This document shows, piece by piece, positions 1-5,137 of a stretch of 6,595 bases of DNA. The stretch's first letter is position 1, and each line of letters opens with the position of its first letter. The notes beneath the pieces were generated by a model. It did no database searches and was not told the DNA's origin. It was given only the letters and a program-made list of their open reading frames with translations. This DNA is from Candidatus Bipolaricaulota bacterium (GTDB lineage: Bacteria > Bipolaricaulota > Bipolaricaulia > UBA7950 > UBA9294), in the NCBI GenBank assembly GCA_021163015.1, contig JAGGXO010000187.1, positions 1-6,595 on the forward strand, read 5' to 3'. The position numbers were made by a program, and so were the translations under genes.

Positions 1-1592
1 CGGTAGGAGAGCTCTCCCCCTTCCGCGAAGAGGGGAAGGTCGAGGAAGGGGAAGAGATCGAAGTACTCGTCACCTATATTGATGAGGAAAAGGGGACAGT
101 CTACGCCTCGGAGAAGCAGGCCGAATACGAGAAGCGCATAGATTCTCTTGAAGAGGCATACCGCGCCGGAGAGATTATCGAGGGTGAGATCACAAATGAG
201 GTCAAAAACGCCGGTTACCACGTCAATCTCGACGGCATCCGCGCATTCCTCCCAGGATCGCACCTTGGAAGCGATCTGCCAAGCGCAATCGATGAGTTGA
301 AGGGAATGCGTGTCCAATTCAAGATTCTCGAACTGTCTCGCCGCGACAAGAATCTCGTCGTTTCTCACAAGCAGTACCTGAAGGATGAAGAGAAGAAGAA
401 GCGCATGACTCTCTTCGAGAACCTTGAGAAGGGCCAAGTAATAGAGGGTACAATCCGCAGTGTCGTCGACTTCGGCCTGTTCGTTGATATCGGTGGCTTC
501 GAAGGGCTCGTACATCGTTCGGAGATTGCGTGGAAGGATCTCCCTGTTCCCCCCAGTCAGTACAAACCGAAGGACAAGGTTACCGTGAAGGTCATCGACT
601 TCGACAAGGAGAAGGGCAAGGTCTCGTTGTCGATCAAGCGCCTTCGCCCCGATCCGTGGGAAGGGATTAGCGAGCGTTATCCCGCAGGAGCTAGGGTCAA
701 GGGAACTGTTGTTAGCGTCACCGACTTCGGTGCATTTGTAGAACTCGAACAGGACATCGAGGGACTGGTGCACATCTCTGAGCTATCGTGGGGATATCCT
801 GAAAACCCCAAGGACGTTGTACATGAGGGCGACGAGGTCGAGGTTGTCGTGCTCAGTTGCGATGAAGAGACGCACCGAATCAGCTTATCACTTCGCCGCA
901 CGCAGCGCGATCCATGGGAAGATGGTGAAGCGAAGTACCCGGTCGGACAGCGGGTAGTTGGTACTGTCACCAAGATTACGGACTTCGGTGCCTTCGTTAA
1001 ACTTGAAGACGGCGTCGAGGGTTTGGTCCACGTTTCCGAACTCGATTGGGGACACGTCGCGCATCCACGCGATGTCCTTAAACAGGGCGAATCCGTAGAA
1101 GTGAAGGTTCTGAGCGTCGATCCGCAGGAGCGTCGCATCAGCTTGAGTATACGCGAACTAAAAGCGAATCCTTGGCGGAAATTCGTCGAGAACTACTCTC
1201 TGGACCAAGTGATCGAGGGAGAAATCACGGAGATTAAGGACTTCGGGGCATTCATGAAGATCACAGACGATGTCGATGGATTGATTCACGTCTCAGAGAT
1301 CAGCGATGAGCGAATCGCGACCCCGAAAGATGTTCTCACCGTGGGAGACAAGATACAGGCAAAGATCATCGGGATCAACGAAGACAAGAAACAAGTGCGC
1401 CTGACAATGCGCAACCTGTTTGGGCCACCGGAGGTCCCAGTTGCCCGCGAGCCACGCAAGCCTCGATCGAGAAAGCGACCCAAGGAACGGATAGATAGCG
1501 CATTTCTTGATGGTGGCGGCCACGAGAGTCTGAGCATGCGGGACCTGCTGAGCAACGCCAATCTTGAGGACGACGAAACCACAAAGGAATAG
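1..1592 (+). CDS. rpsA: 30S ribosomal protein S1, 5' end cut by the window
   Basis: S1 binds mRNA on the small ribosomal subunit and helps load and unfold messages for initiation. The frame is open from base 3 to the TAG at 1590-1592, giving 529 visible residues; full-length proteins have about 550, so only the first part of repeat 1 is missing. OB-fold S1 repeats follow at visible residues about 1-45 (partial), 56-120, 143-213, 228-298, 314-384 and 401-471. Repeats 3 to 6 carry the typical DFGAFV and GLVHxSE motifs, and repeats 4 to 6 are preceded by a DPW or NPW linker. Repeat 2 is degenerate (IRAFLPGSHL), as is usual for the ribosome-binding half of S1. The tail (about 472-529) is basic and then acidic. 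A TTG at 297 could be mistaken for a start, but homology continues upstream of it. The HU gene follows after 25 nt, resembling the rpsA-ihfB order of enterobacteria, so co-transcription is likely. Confidence 0.96.
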   Translation, partial: VGELSPFREEGKVEEGEEIEVLVTYIDEEKGTVYASEKQAEYEKRIDSLEEAYRAGEIIEGEITNEVKNAGYHVNLDGIRAFLPGSHLGSDLPSAIDELKGMRVQFKILELSRRDKNLVVSHKQYLKDEEKKKRMTLFENLEKGQVIEGTIRSVVDFGLFVDIGGFEGLVHRSEIAWKDLPVPPSQYKPKDKVTVKVIDFDKEKGKVSLSIKRLRPDPWEGISERYPAGARVKGTVVSVTDFGAFVELEQDIEGLVHISELSWGYPENPKDVVHEGDEVEVVVLSCDEETHRISLSLRRTQRDPWEDGEAKYPVGQRVVGTVTKITDFGAFVKLEDGVEGLVHVSELDWGHVAHPRDVLKQGESVEVKVLSVDPQERRISLSIRELKANPWRKFVENYSLDQVIEGEITEIKDFGAFMKITDDVDGLIHVSEISDERIATPKDVLTVGDKIQAKIIGINEDKKQVRLTMRNLFGPPEVPVAREPRKPRSRKRPKERIDSAFLDGGGHESLSMRDLLSNANLEDDETTKE

Positions 1593-1602
1593 ACAAAACT
1601 TC

Positions 1603-1610
1603 GAGGAGGA
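1603..1610 (+). promoter_or_regulatory. Shine-Dalgarno of the HU-family gene
   Basis: GAGGAGGA ends 7 nt before the ATG at 1618. It fixes that start against an in-frame upstream ATG at 1564, which lies inside rpsA and would add 18 residues that do not belong to the HU family. Confidence 0.85.
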
Positions 1611-1617
1611 TTACATA

Positions 1618-1932
1618 ATGAACAAAGGCGAATTCATCGATCGCTTGTCCGATTCAGCTAACTTGACAAAGAAAGAGGCACGGCAGCTTCTCGACTCCGT
1701 CCTCGATCTTGTTTCAGACTCCCTGCAGCATGGGGAAGAGGTCAAGCTTGTGGGATTCGGCAAGTTCGGCGTGCGAGCGCGCCGCGCAAGCAGCCGCATC
1801 AATCCCCAGACCAAGAAACCGATCCAGGTTGCTGCTAAGGTTGTACCCCTGTTCAAGCCTGGCAAGGAGCTGAAGAGTCTTGTGGAGAAGAACCTCAAGG
1901 TAACGGCGAAAGGCGGCGTGGCACGTAAGTAG
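1618..1932 (+). CDS. hup: HU/IHF (DNABII) family DNA-binding protein
   Basis: This is a small nucleoid protein that bends DNA as a dimer and compacts the chromosome. The 104-residue product starts MNKGEFIDRL, exactly where the family starts. It has the N-terminal helical dimerisation part (residues 1-43), the GFGKF turn (46-50), and the beta-arm with the INPQT motif (61-65), whose Pro63 is the DNA-intercalating residue of the family. Compared with E. coli HU, the arm keeps Arg55 but has Ser and Ile at positions 58 and 61, where E. coli has Arg. The core ends near residue 92, and a short Lys/Gly-rich tail (93-104) is added. It sits 25 nt behind rpsA with its own strong Shine-Dalgarno. The TAG stop at 1930-1932 directly abuts the stop of acpS on the other strand. 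The sequence does not settle whether it forms a homodimer (HU) or pairs with a second subunit (IHF). Confidence 0.95.
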   Translation: MNKGEFIDRLSDSANLTKKEARQLLDSVLDLVSDSLQHGEEVKLVGFGKFGVRARRASSRINPQTKKPIQVAAKVVPLFKPGKELKSLVEKNLKVTAKGGVARK

Positions 1933-2277
1933 TTACTCGCCTTCAAGTAACACATAAGCGATGGCCAGTCTGTCGGTGTGCGACAGGCTGGCCTCAATCT
2001 TTCCACCGGCAAGCTCACAAGTAACAACCGGCTTACCAGACGAAGAATTCTTCACCTCGATCGAGCGAAATGGGACAGAATAACCAAGTGCCTTTATTAC
2101 GGCCTCTTTCGCCGCGAATCGTGCTGCCAGACGTTCGTAGACTCTGTCGCCACGCGTGCGAAACGAGTACTCGGCCTCAATTTCTGTGAACACACGCTCT
2201 ACGAAATGCCGTCCATGACGCTCATACAAGCGCCTTATCCGCTCCACATCGACAATATCAACCCCAACTCTAATCAT
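1933..2277 (-). CDS. acpS: Holo-[acyl-carrier-protein] synthase
   Basis: AcpS transfers 4'-phosphopantetheine from CoA to the serine of apo-ACP, activating it for fatty-acid synthesis in the cytoplasm. The product has 114 residues, normal for a bacterial AcpS, which works as a trimer. Visible motifs are GVDIVDVERI with the metal-binding Asp7, RFAAKEAVIKALG with the catalytic/metal Glu58, a basic segment before it, and SLSHT (97-101). The start is ATG 2277-2275, giving MIRVGVD as in the family; an in-frame extension to 2307 is not conserved. It overlaps the 3' end of gmk by 8 nt and no Shine-Dalgarno is visible, so translation is probably coupled to gmk. It is the last gene of the minus-strand operon. 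Its TAA at 1935-1933 touches the stop of the HU gene, and I see no clear terminator for the minus direction just beyond. Confidence 0.95.
   Translation of the reverse strand: MIRVGVDIVDVERIRRLYERHGRHFVERVFTEIEAEYSFRTRGDRVYERLAARFAAKEAVIKALGYSVPFRSIEVKNSSSGKPVVTCELAGGKIEASLSHTDRLAIAYVLLEGE
1963..2002 (+). terminator. Candidate terminator of rpsA-hup, inside the acpS coding sequence
   Basis: The left arm GGCCAGTCTGTCG (1963-1975), a 5-nt loop GTGTG and the right arm CGACAGGCTGGCC (1981-1993) form a 13-bp stem. TCAATCTTT follows, a weak T-tract. In plus-strand RNA the only non-Watson-Crick pair is U1969-G1987, a wobble; in minus-strand RNA the same position is an A-C mismatch. The T-tract is also only on the plus side. 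The hairpin lies 30 nt after the HU stop, where a terminator for that transcript is needed, and overlaps acpS codons 95-105. The weak T-tract is the main reservation. Confidence 0.55.
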
Positions 2278-2896
2278 TTGCGGCAATGATGCGACAGCGC
2301 TCGGCAACTACAATCGCCCGCAGCTCATCCACTGCGGTATCGAGATCGTCGTTTATGACAAGATACTCAAAGAGGGGCATCGACTTCATCTCCTTCGCTG
2401 CAACCGCAAGGCGTGCTTGCATCTGCTTCTCAGTCTCCGTCCCTCGCTCACGCAGGCGCGTACCAAGGATCTCAAGTGATGATGGCGTAAGGAAGACATA
2501 GACGATGGAGAAATCGTTCAGCCCACGATCCATCAGTTTCTTCGCCCCGTTGACATCGATGTTCAGGATAACGTCCTTCCCCTCCGCGAATACTTCCTTG
2601 ATCTGCGCACGTGAAGTCCCATATTTATGTCCAAGATATGTGACGTGCTCGACCACCTCATCGTTCTCCACAAGTTCCGTGAACTGCTTGTCTGTTATGA
2701 AGTGGTAGTCGCGGCCATCAACCTCATCGCTTCGGCGTGGGCGGGTTGTAAACGATACCGAGTAAGAGAATCCAGGGATAACCTCCATCACCCGCTCAAT
2801 TACCGAGTTCTTTCCCGCACCGGATGGTCCGCAGACGACAAACGCTAGACCGCCACCCACCCCGCGCCGGTGCTCGATGATCGCCTCACTCGACAT
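2270..2896 (-). CDS. gmk: Guanylate kinase
   Basis: Gmk converts GMP + ATP to GDP + ADP, an essential step of guanine nucleotide supply, in the cytoplasm. The 208-residue product matches the usual size of about 205. In order: P-loop GPSGAGKNS (23-31), the GMP-binding stretch SVSFTTRPRR..E..GRDYHF (47-66), YGTSR (92-96), the IDVNGA strand (113-118, usually IDVQGA), and the lid region TRLRERGTETE (146-156). In the P-loop, Asn30 takes the position after the Lys that is usually Ser, Thr or Gly; the next residue is Ser, so the site looks functional. The start is taken as ATG 2896-2894, 11 nt inside yicC, with AAGGA 11 nt upstream. A TTG at 2929 would add 11 residues with no family support. The gene overlaps yicC and acpS at its ends. 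The yicC-gmk pairing is common across bacteria. Confidence 0.96.
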   Translation of the reverse strand: MSSEAIIEHRRGVGGGLAFVVCGPSGAGKNSVIERVMEVIPGFSYSVSFTTRPRRSDEVDGRDYHFITDKQFTELVENDEVVEHVTYLGHKYGTSRAQIKEVFAEGKDVILNIDVNGAKKLMDRGLNDFSIVYVFLTPSSLEILGTRLRERGTETEKQMQARLAVAAKEMKSMPLFEYLVINDDLDTAVDELRAIVVAERCRIIAAND

Positions 2897-3749
2897 TCTG
2901 TACTTGTTCCTTGAATGCGTTGACGGCAAGCTTCATGTCTATCACAAGGCCGTTGATCGCCAAGTCGCGCGACTTCGAGCCAAGCGTATTGACCTCGCGC
3001 AGCATCTCCTGGCTGAGGAAATCTAGCTCCTTCCCAACTGGTTCACTCGACGTGAGGAGCGATCTCGCACGGCTGATGTGCCCCTGCAGGCGAGCGATCT
3101 CCTCCTGAACATCGTAGCGCTCTACCACGAGGGCGATCTCCATCTCCATGCGTGCCGGGTCGACATCCACTGCCAGCGATGCTATCTTCTCCTGCATGCG
3201 GGTTCGCAGCTCATGCTGCACCTCTGGCAGTCGCTCCTCGACCTGGGCTGTAAGAGACAGTATCCTTTTCAGAATCCCTTCGATCTCTCCTGCGAGATGC
3301 TCTCCTTCCTTGGCCCGCGCAGCTCTTGTCGCCACGATTGCCTCCTGAAGAGCCTCATCGATGATCGGTCCAGGATCGTCCTCCTCACCGCTTGCCTGCT
3401 GCAGCGCACCCACTGCGATCAGGTCGGAGAGGGTCGGCTGCTCGGGAAGAGAGAATTGCTCAACCACCTGACGCAATCCGTCCAGGTATCTCTCTATCAT
3501 CTCCAAGGAGAACACTTCCTGCTCCGCTGCTGCCGCGTCACGGTCAAGCAAGACCGACACTCCGACCTCTCCTCGTTTGAACGCCCTTTTGATTGCCTCT
3601 TCCACCTGCACCTGAACCTGCGGGCGATCATGGAGGGCACGCACGCGAACGGAGAGGAAACGGTTGTTCAGCGTACGCAGTGTCACCTCCGCACTCCAAC
3701 CGGAGCCCTTCGCCGTTCCCATGCCGAAACCAGTCATACTACTTATCAT
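2886..3749 (-). CDS. yicC: YicC/YloC family endoribonuclease
   Basis: Members of this family (E. coli YicC, B. subtilis YloC) are reported endoribonucleases; E. coli YicC has been linked to small-RNA turnover. The protein is 287 residues, the normal length, and begins with the family signature MISSMTGFG. The N-terminal YicC domain includes the NNRFLSVRVR segment (28-37). The C-terminal DUF1732-type domain contains GKELDFLSQEMLREVNTLGSKS (about 245-266) and ends in EQVQNVE, matching the end of the E. coli protein. The start at 3749 is set by GGAGG at 3759-3755, 5 nt upstream, and by the signature; the longer frame to 3788 adds 13 unconserved residues from inside amrB. It overlaps amrB by 11 nt and gmk by 11 nt. 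Family membership is certain; the RNA substrate here is unknown. Confidence 0.95.
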   Translation of the reverse strand: MISSMTGFGMGTAKGSGWSAEVTLRTLNNRFLSVRVRALHDRPQVQVQVEEAIKRAFKRGEVGVSVLLDRDAAAAEQEVFSLEMIERYLDGLRQVVEQFSLPEQPTLSDLIAVGALQQASGEEDDPGPIIDEALQEAIVATRAARAKEGEHLAGEIEGILKRILSLTAQVEERLPEVQHELRTRMQEKIASLAVDVDPARMEMEIALVVERYDVQEEIARLQGHISRARSLLTSSEPVGKELDFLSQEMLREVNTLGSKSRDLAINGLVIDMKLAVNAFKEQVQNVE

Positions 3750-4575
3750 CCTTTCCTCCAATGAACGAGATAGCAGCATACCCAACAACCGCAGATCGAT
3801 CCCCGGTTACATCGCCCGAGGTAGCGTACGAAATGAGGCGTGCCTTCCAACCAAGAGCACGCGCACAGCTCATCACGGCAGCAATCGCAGCCCCACCACA
3901 GATTGTCAACCTTTCAGCTATTAGCTTATGATAGAACCCTTCAACGTCCAGAGCAAGAATAAGTTCGATCGCTTCAAGATCGATCTGGCGGGCAACCTCA
4001 TTGGGCTGATAGTGAGTAAAATCGCTGCTGGCGATGACGAGGCCGGAGTTTCCCTTGGCAACATCGGCGATCGACTCACCAAGAGCGGCAACATCAGCGA
4101 TTGGCGGGAGCATCACGCAGATTGGCACAAACGGAACATCTAATCCGAACAGATGCTGCAAGAACGGGAGCTGCACCTCGATCGAGTGTTCGCGCGCAAA
4201 CGCTTCCGGCGCGACTCTCGCACCGCCTGCAACTAGCTTCCGAGCGATCGCGGTCGCAATCTTGGAAGTGCCAAGCGGCGTCTCCCACTCGCCCTCAGTG
4301 GCGATCGAAATTGGAGATCCCATGCCCGTGTGATTCGATCCGAGGATGATCACCCATTCAGGTCTTCCGCGTGAGGCAACCTGTGCGTAACCTTCACCTG
4401 CTATCGCTCCAGAGTACACGTAGCCCGCGTGCGGGACGATCAAGCCCATCGATGAATCAAGCGTCACAGGAGCTCGCGGCGAGCCAGACAACAGCACTAA
4501 TTCATGCGACAGGTCGTCGGCGTTCCCAGCGTAGAACATGCCAGCCACAATCGGCCTACGGTGTGAGATCATCAT
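3739..4575 (-). CDS. amrB: MEMO-family protein (AmmeMemoRadiSam system protein B)
   Basis: The product resembles MEMO1 and its prokaryotic relatives, which share the fold of LigB-type extradiol dioxygenases; the bacterial role is not settled. From ATG 4575 it has 278 residues. Family motifs in order are RRPIVAGMFY near the N-terminus, GLIVPHAGYVYSG, VIILGSNHTG, REHSIEVQLPFL, VIASSDFTHY, CGGAAIAAVM, and SGDVTGDRSAVVGYAA near the C-terminus. The His residues of PHAG, NHTG and EHSIE are the ones expected to line the metal-like pocket. A second ATG follows at once (4572), so the start could be one residue shorter. The longer frame to 4611 reaches into the promoter region and is not conserved. No Shine-Dalgarno is visible and a -10 box sits just upstream, so the mRNA may be leaderless. 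The usual partners, AMMECR1-like protein A and the radical SAM protein, are not in this window. It is the first gene of the operon. Confidence 0.92.
   Translation of the reverse strand: MMISHRRPIVAGMFYAGNADDLSHELVLLSGSPRAPVTLDSSMGLIVPHAGYVYSGAIAGEGYAQVASRGRPEWVIILGSNHTGMGSPISIATEGEWETPLGTSKIATAIARKLVAGGARVAPEAFAREHSIEVQLPFLQHLFGLDVPFVPICVMLPPIADVAALGESIADVAKGNSGLVIASSDFTHYQPNEVARQIDLEAIELILALDVEGFYHKLIAERLTICGGAAIAAVMSCARALGWKARLISYATSGDVTGDRSAVVGYAAISFIGGKDDK
3755..3759 (-). promoter_or_regulatory. Shine-Dalgarno of yicC
   Basis: On the minus strand GGAGG stands 5 nt before the ATG at 3749. It lies inside the last codons of amrB, and supports re-initiation or coupled translation at the amrB-yicC overlap. 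Confidence 0.8.
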
Positions 4576-4581
4576 GCAAGG

Positions 4582-4611
4582 ATTGTATCGCCACAGCAAT
4601 CGACGGTGCAA
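4582..4611 (-). promoter_or_regulatory. Predicted promoter of the amrB-yicC-gmk-acpS operon
   Basis: On the minus strand, TTGCAC (4611-4606), an 18-nt spacer and TACAAT (4587-4582) form a sigma-70-like promoter with 3/6 and 5/6 consensus bases. Transcription would start about 7 nt after the -10 box, at or within a base or two of the amrB ATG (4575). The -35 box lies 9 bp from the oppositely oriented tRNA -35 box. Confidence 0.5.
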
Positions 4612-4620
4612 CCGATCGTC

Positions 4621-4649
4621 TTGACAGGTATGCCTGATTTCATTAACAT
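4621..4649 (+). promoter_or_regulatory. Promoter of the tRNA gene
   Basis: A perfect TTGACA (4621-4626), a 17-nt spacer and TAACAT (4644-4649, 4/6) point to a start near 4656, about 6 nt before the mature tRNA 5' end. The perfect -35 and optimal spacing make this the best promoter in the window by consensus. Confidence 0.75.
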
Positions 4650-4661
4650 CTTGTTACCAAC

Positions 4662-4735
4662 TGGGAGATCGTTTAATGGTAGGACGACAGGCCCTGGCCC
4701 TGTTAGTGGGGGTTCGAATCCTCCTCTCCCAACCA
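4662..4735 (+). tRNA. tRNA-Gln, anticodon CUG, with C33 instead of U33
   Basis: The 74-nt sequence folds as a full cloverleaf. The acceptor TGGGAGA (4662-4668) pairs perfectly with TCTCCCA (4725-4731), followed by A73 and an encoded CCA. The D arm is GTTT/GGAC with loop AATGGTA, keeping A14, G18, G19 and A21. The anticodon stem ACAGG/CCTGT (4687-4691, 4699-4703) is perfect; the variable loop is TAGT; the T arm is GGGGG/CCTCC around TTCGAAT. The anticodon loop CCCTGGC (4692-4698) puts CUG at 34-36 (4694-4696), reading the glutamine codon CAG. The weak U1-A72 first pair is also typical of tRNA-Gln. The oddity is C at position 33 (4693), where bacterial elongator tRNAs have U almost without exception; C38 is also unusual. 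The fold is otherwise intact and the promoter strong, so it does not look like a decayed copy. No clear terminator follows. Confidence 0.88.
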
Positions 4736-4940
4736 ATCCTTGCTTTCATTCGCTGCCCGTTACCGTTTCGAGCCGGTGTCTACTCCGTCAGCAATTCCGG
4801 CAATGCGCACAGCAAGGCAAATCCACCGCGAACAATCTTGTCTCGACGATACGCAGAATCGGAGCAGGAATGGCAAGATTCTTGGCAACTCTTAGTCACA
4901 ACATGCGTGGAATTGGCATCAACTGCTTGCCCTGCCACTC
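4736..4940. other. Intergenic stretch without a supported gene
   Basis: I see no coding region, RNA gene or clear terminator between the tRNA and the first 9-nt repeat set. Open frames crossing this stretch overlap the tRNA or are made of repeat-derived low-complexity sequence, and none resembles a known protein or has a convincing ribosome site. A short perfect palindrome CAAGATTCTTG occurs near 4874, too short to interpret. Confidence 0.6.
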
Positions 4941-4967
4941 CTTCGCGTTCTTCGTGTTCTTCGCGGT
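4941..4967 (-). repeat. Three 9-nt tandem repeats (set 1, inverted relative to set 2)
   Basis: On the plus strand the units are CTTCGCGTT, CTTCGTGTT and CTTCGCGGT, so the minus strand reads as repeated CGAAGAAC-type 9-mers. From memory, runs of this type recur in intergenic DNA of many environmental bacteria and often give false annotated ORFs rich in Glu, Arg and His. A related set lies on the plus strand at 5067-5093. Confidence 0.6.
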
Positions 4968-4989
4968 GAAGCAACCCCTGACTCGTAAA

Positions 4990-5004
4990 TCAACGGTCCG
5001 TTGA
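4990..5004. promoter_or_regulatory. Perfect 7-1-7 palindrome, candidate operator
   Basis: TCAACGG-T-CCGTTGA is an exact inverted repeat with a single central base. It lies about 17 bp upstream of the putative -35 box of the phytase-like gene, centred near -59 from the predicted start, a position where activators often bind. No known regulator is identified from the site. Confidence 0.45.
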
Positions 5005-5022
5005 AGTACCACCGCAGTACTT
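5004..5022. promoter_or_regulatory. Second dyad, overlapping the -35 box
   Basis: AAGTAC (5004-5009) and GTACTT (5017-5022) are perfect 6-bp arms around a 7-nt centre. The dyad begins where the previous palindrome ends and overlaps the -35 hexamer (5021-5026), so a bound protein could affect polymerase. It could equally act as a weak hairpin in DNA. Confidence 0.4.
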
Positions 5023-5049
5023 GGTCAACACGGGCAGAATGCCTATAAT
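5021..5049 (+). promoter_or_regulatory. Predicted promoter of the phytase-like gene
   Basis: TTGGTC (5021-5026, 3/6), a 17-nt spacer and a perfect TATAAT (5044-5049). The predicted start is near 5056, giving a leader of about 80 nt. The poor -35 with a perfect -10 suits a promoter that needs or responds to a regulator at the adjoining dyads. Confidence 0.6.
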
Positions 5050-5053
5050 GCTT

Positions 5054-5066
5054 GAAAGGAGGTGAT
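5054..5066 (+). promoter_or_regulatory. Extended anti-SD-complementary element at the predicted mRNA 5' end
   Basis: GAAAGGAGGTGAT matches the full complement of the conserved 16S rRNA 3' tail over 13 nt. It begins at the predicted transcription start and lies about 70 nt upstream of the real start codon. An ATG at 5065 overlaps its end, too close for normal initiation. It is therefore either a ribosome-loading site, the site of an unrecognised short reading frame, or chance. Confidence 0.45.
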
Positions 5067-5093
5067 GCAAGAAGAGCAAGAAGAGCACGAAGA
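5067..5093 (+). repeat. Three 9-nt tandem repeats (set 2) in the mRNA leader
   Basis: The units are GCAAGAAGA (5067-5075), GCAAGAAGA (5076-5084) and GCACGAAGA (5085-5093), followed by degenerate copies to about 5111. The leader is almost pure purine. The set resembles the complement of set 1 at 4941-4967; the best alignment of the two sets over 26 positions matches at about 19. Confidence 0.6.
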
Positions 5094-5125
5094 TGCAAGA
5101 GGGCGAGGATGCAACAACAGCAATC

Positions 5126-5133
5126 AAAGGAGG
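5126..5133 (+). promoter_or_regulatory. Shine-Dalgarno deciding the start of the phytase-like gene
   Basis: AAAGGAGG ends 4 nt before ATG 5138. It favours this start over the in-frame ATG at 5093, which has no close ribosome site and would put 15 mostly polar residues in front of the signal peptide. Confidence 0.75.
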
Positions 5134-5137
5134 CGAA

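Noticed and set aside
677..1138. 153-codon open frame on the minus strand opposite rpsA
   Set aside because: It is a shadow of the repeated S1 domains; the product is Ser/Thr/Pro-rich and shows no family features, while the plus frame is plainly S1.
420..1300. Similar DNA blocks such as GACTTCGG(T/G)GC recurring about every 250 bp
   Set aside because: These encode the DFGAF motif of successive S1 repeats and are explained by the protein domain.
3078..3764. 228-codon open frame on the plus strand opposite yicC
   Set aside because: It is antisense to a clear YicC protein, its product is rich in Leu, His and Cys without a recognisable domain, and there is no ribosome site.
4780..4974. 64-codon minus-strand open frame beginning with a Glu/Arg/His-rich stretch
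   Set aside because: That stretch is just translation of the 9-nt repeats, a common source of false ORFs; there is no ribosome site.
4606..5004. 132-codon open frame on the plus strand covering the tRNA
   Set aside because: It runs straight through the tRNA gene and the repeat set; the product resembles nothing known.
5054..5067. Remnant of a 16S rRNA 3' end on the minus strand
   Set aside because: Only the anti-SD tail matches; the preceding conserved 16S bases are absent.
4941..5093. Possible CRISPR array
   Set aside because: The repeats are 9 nt, directly tandem and without spacers, in two opposite orientations.
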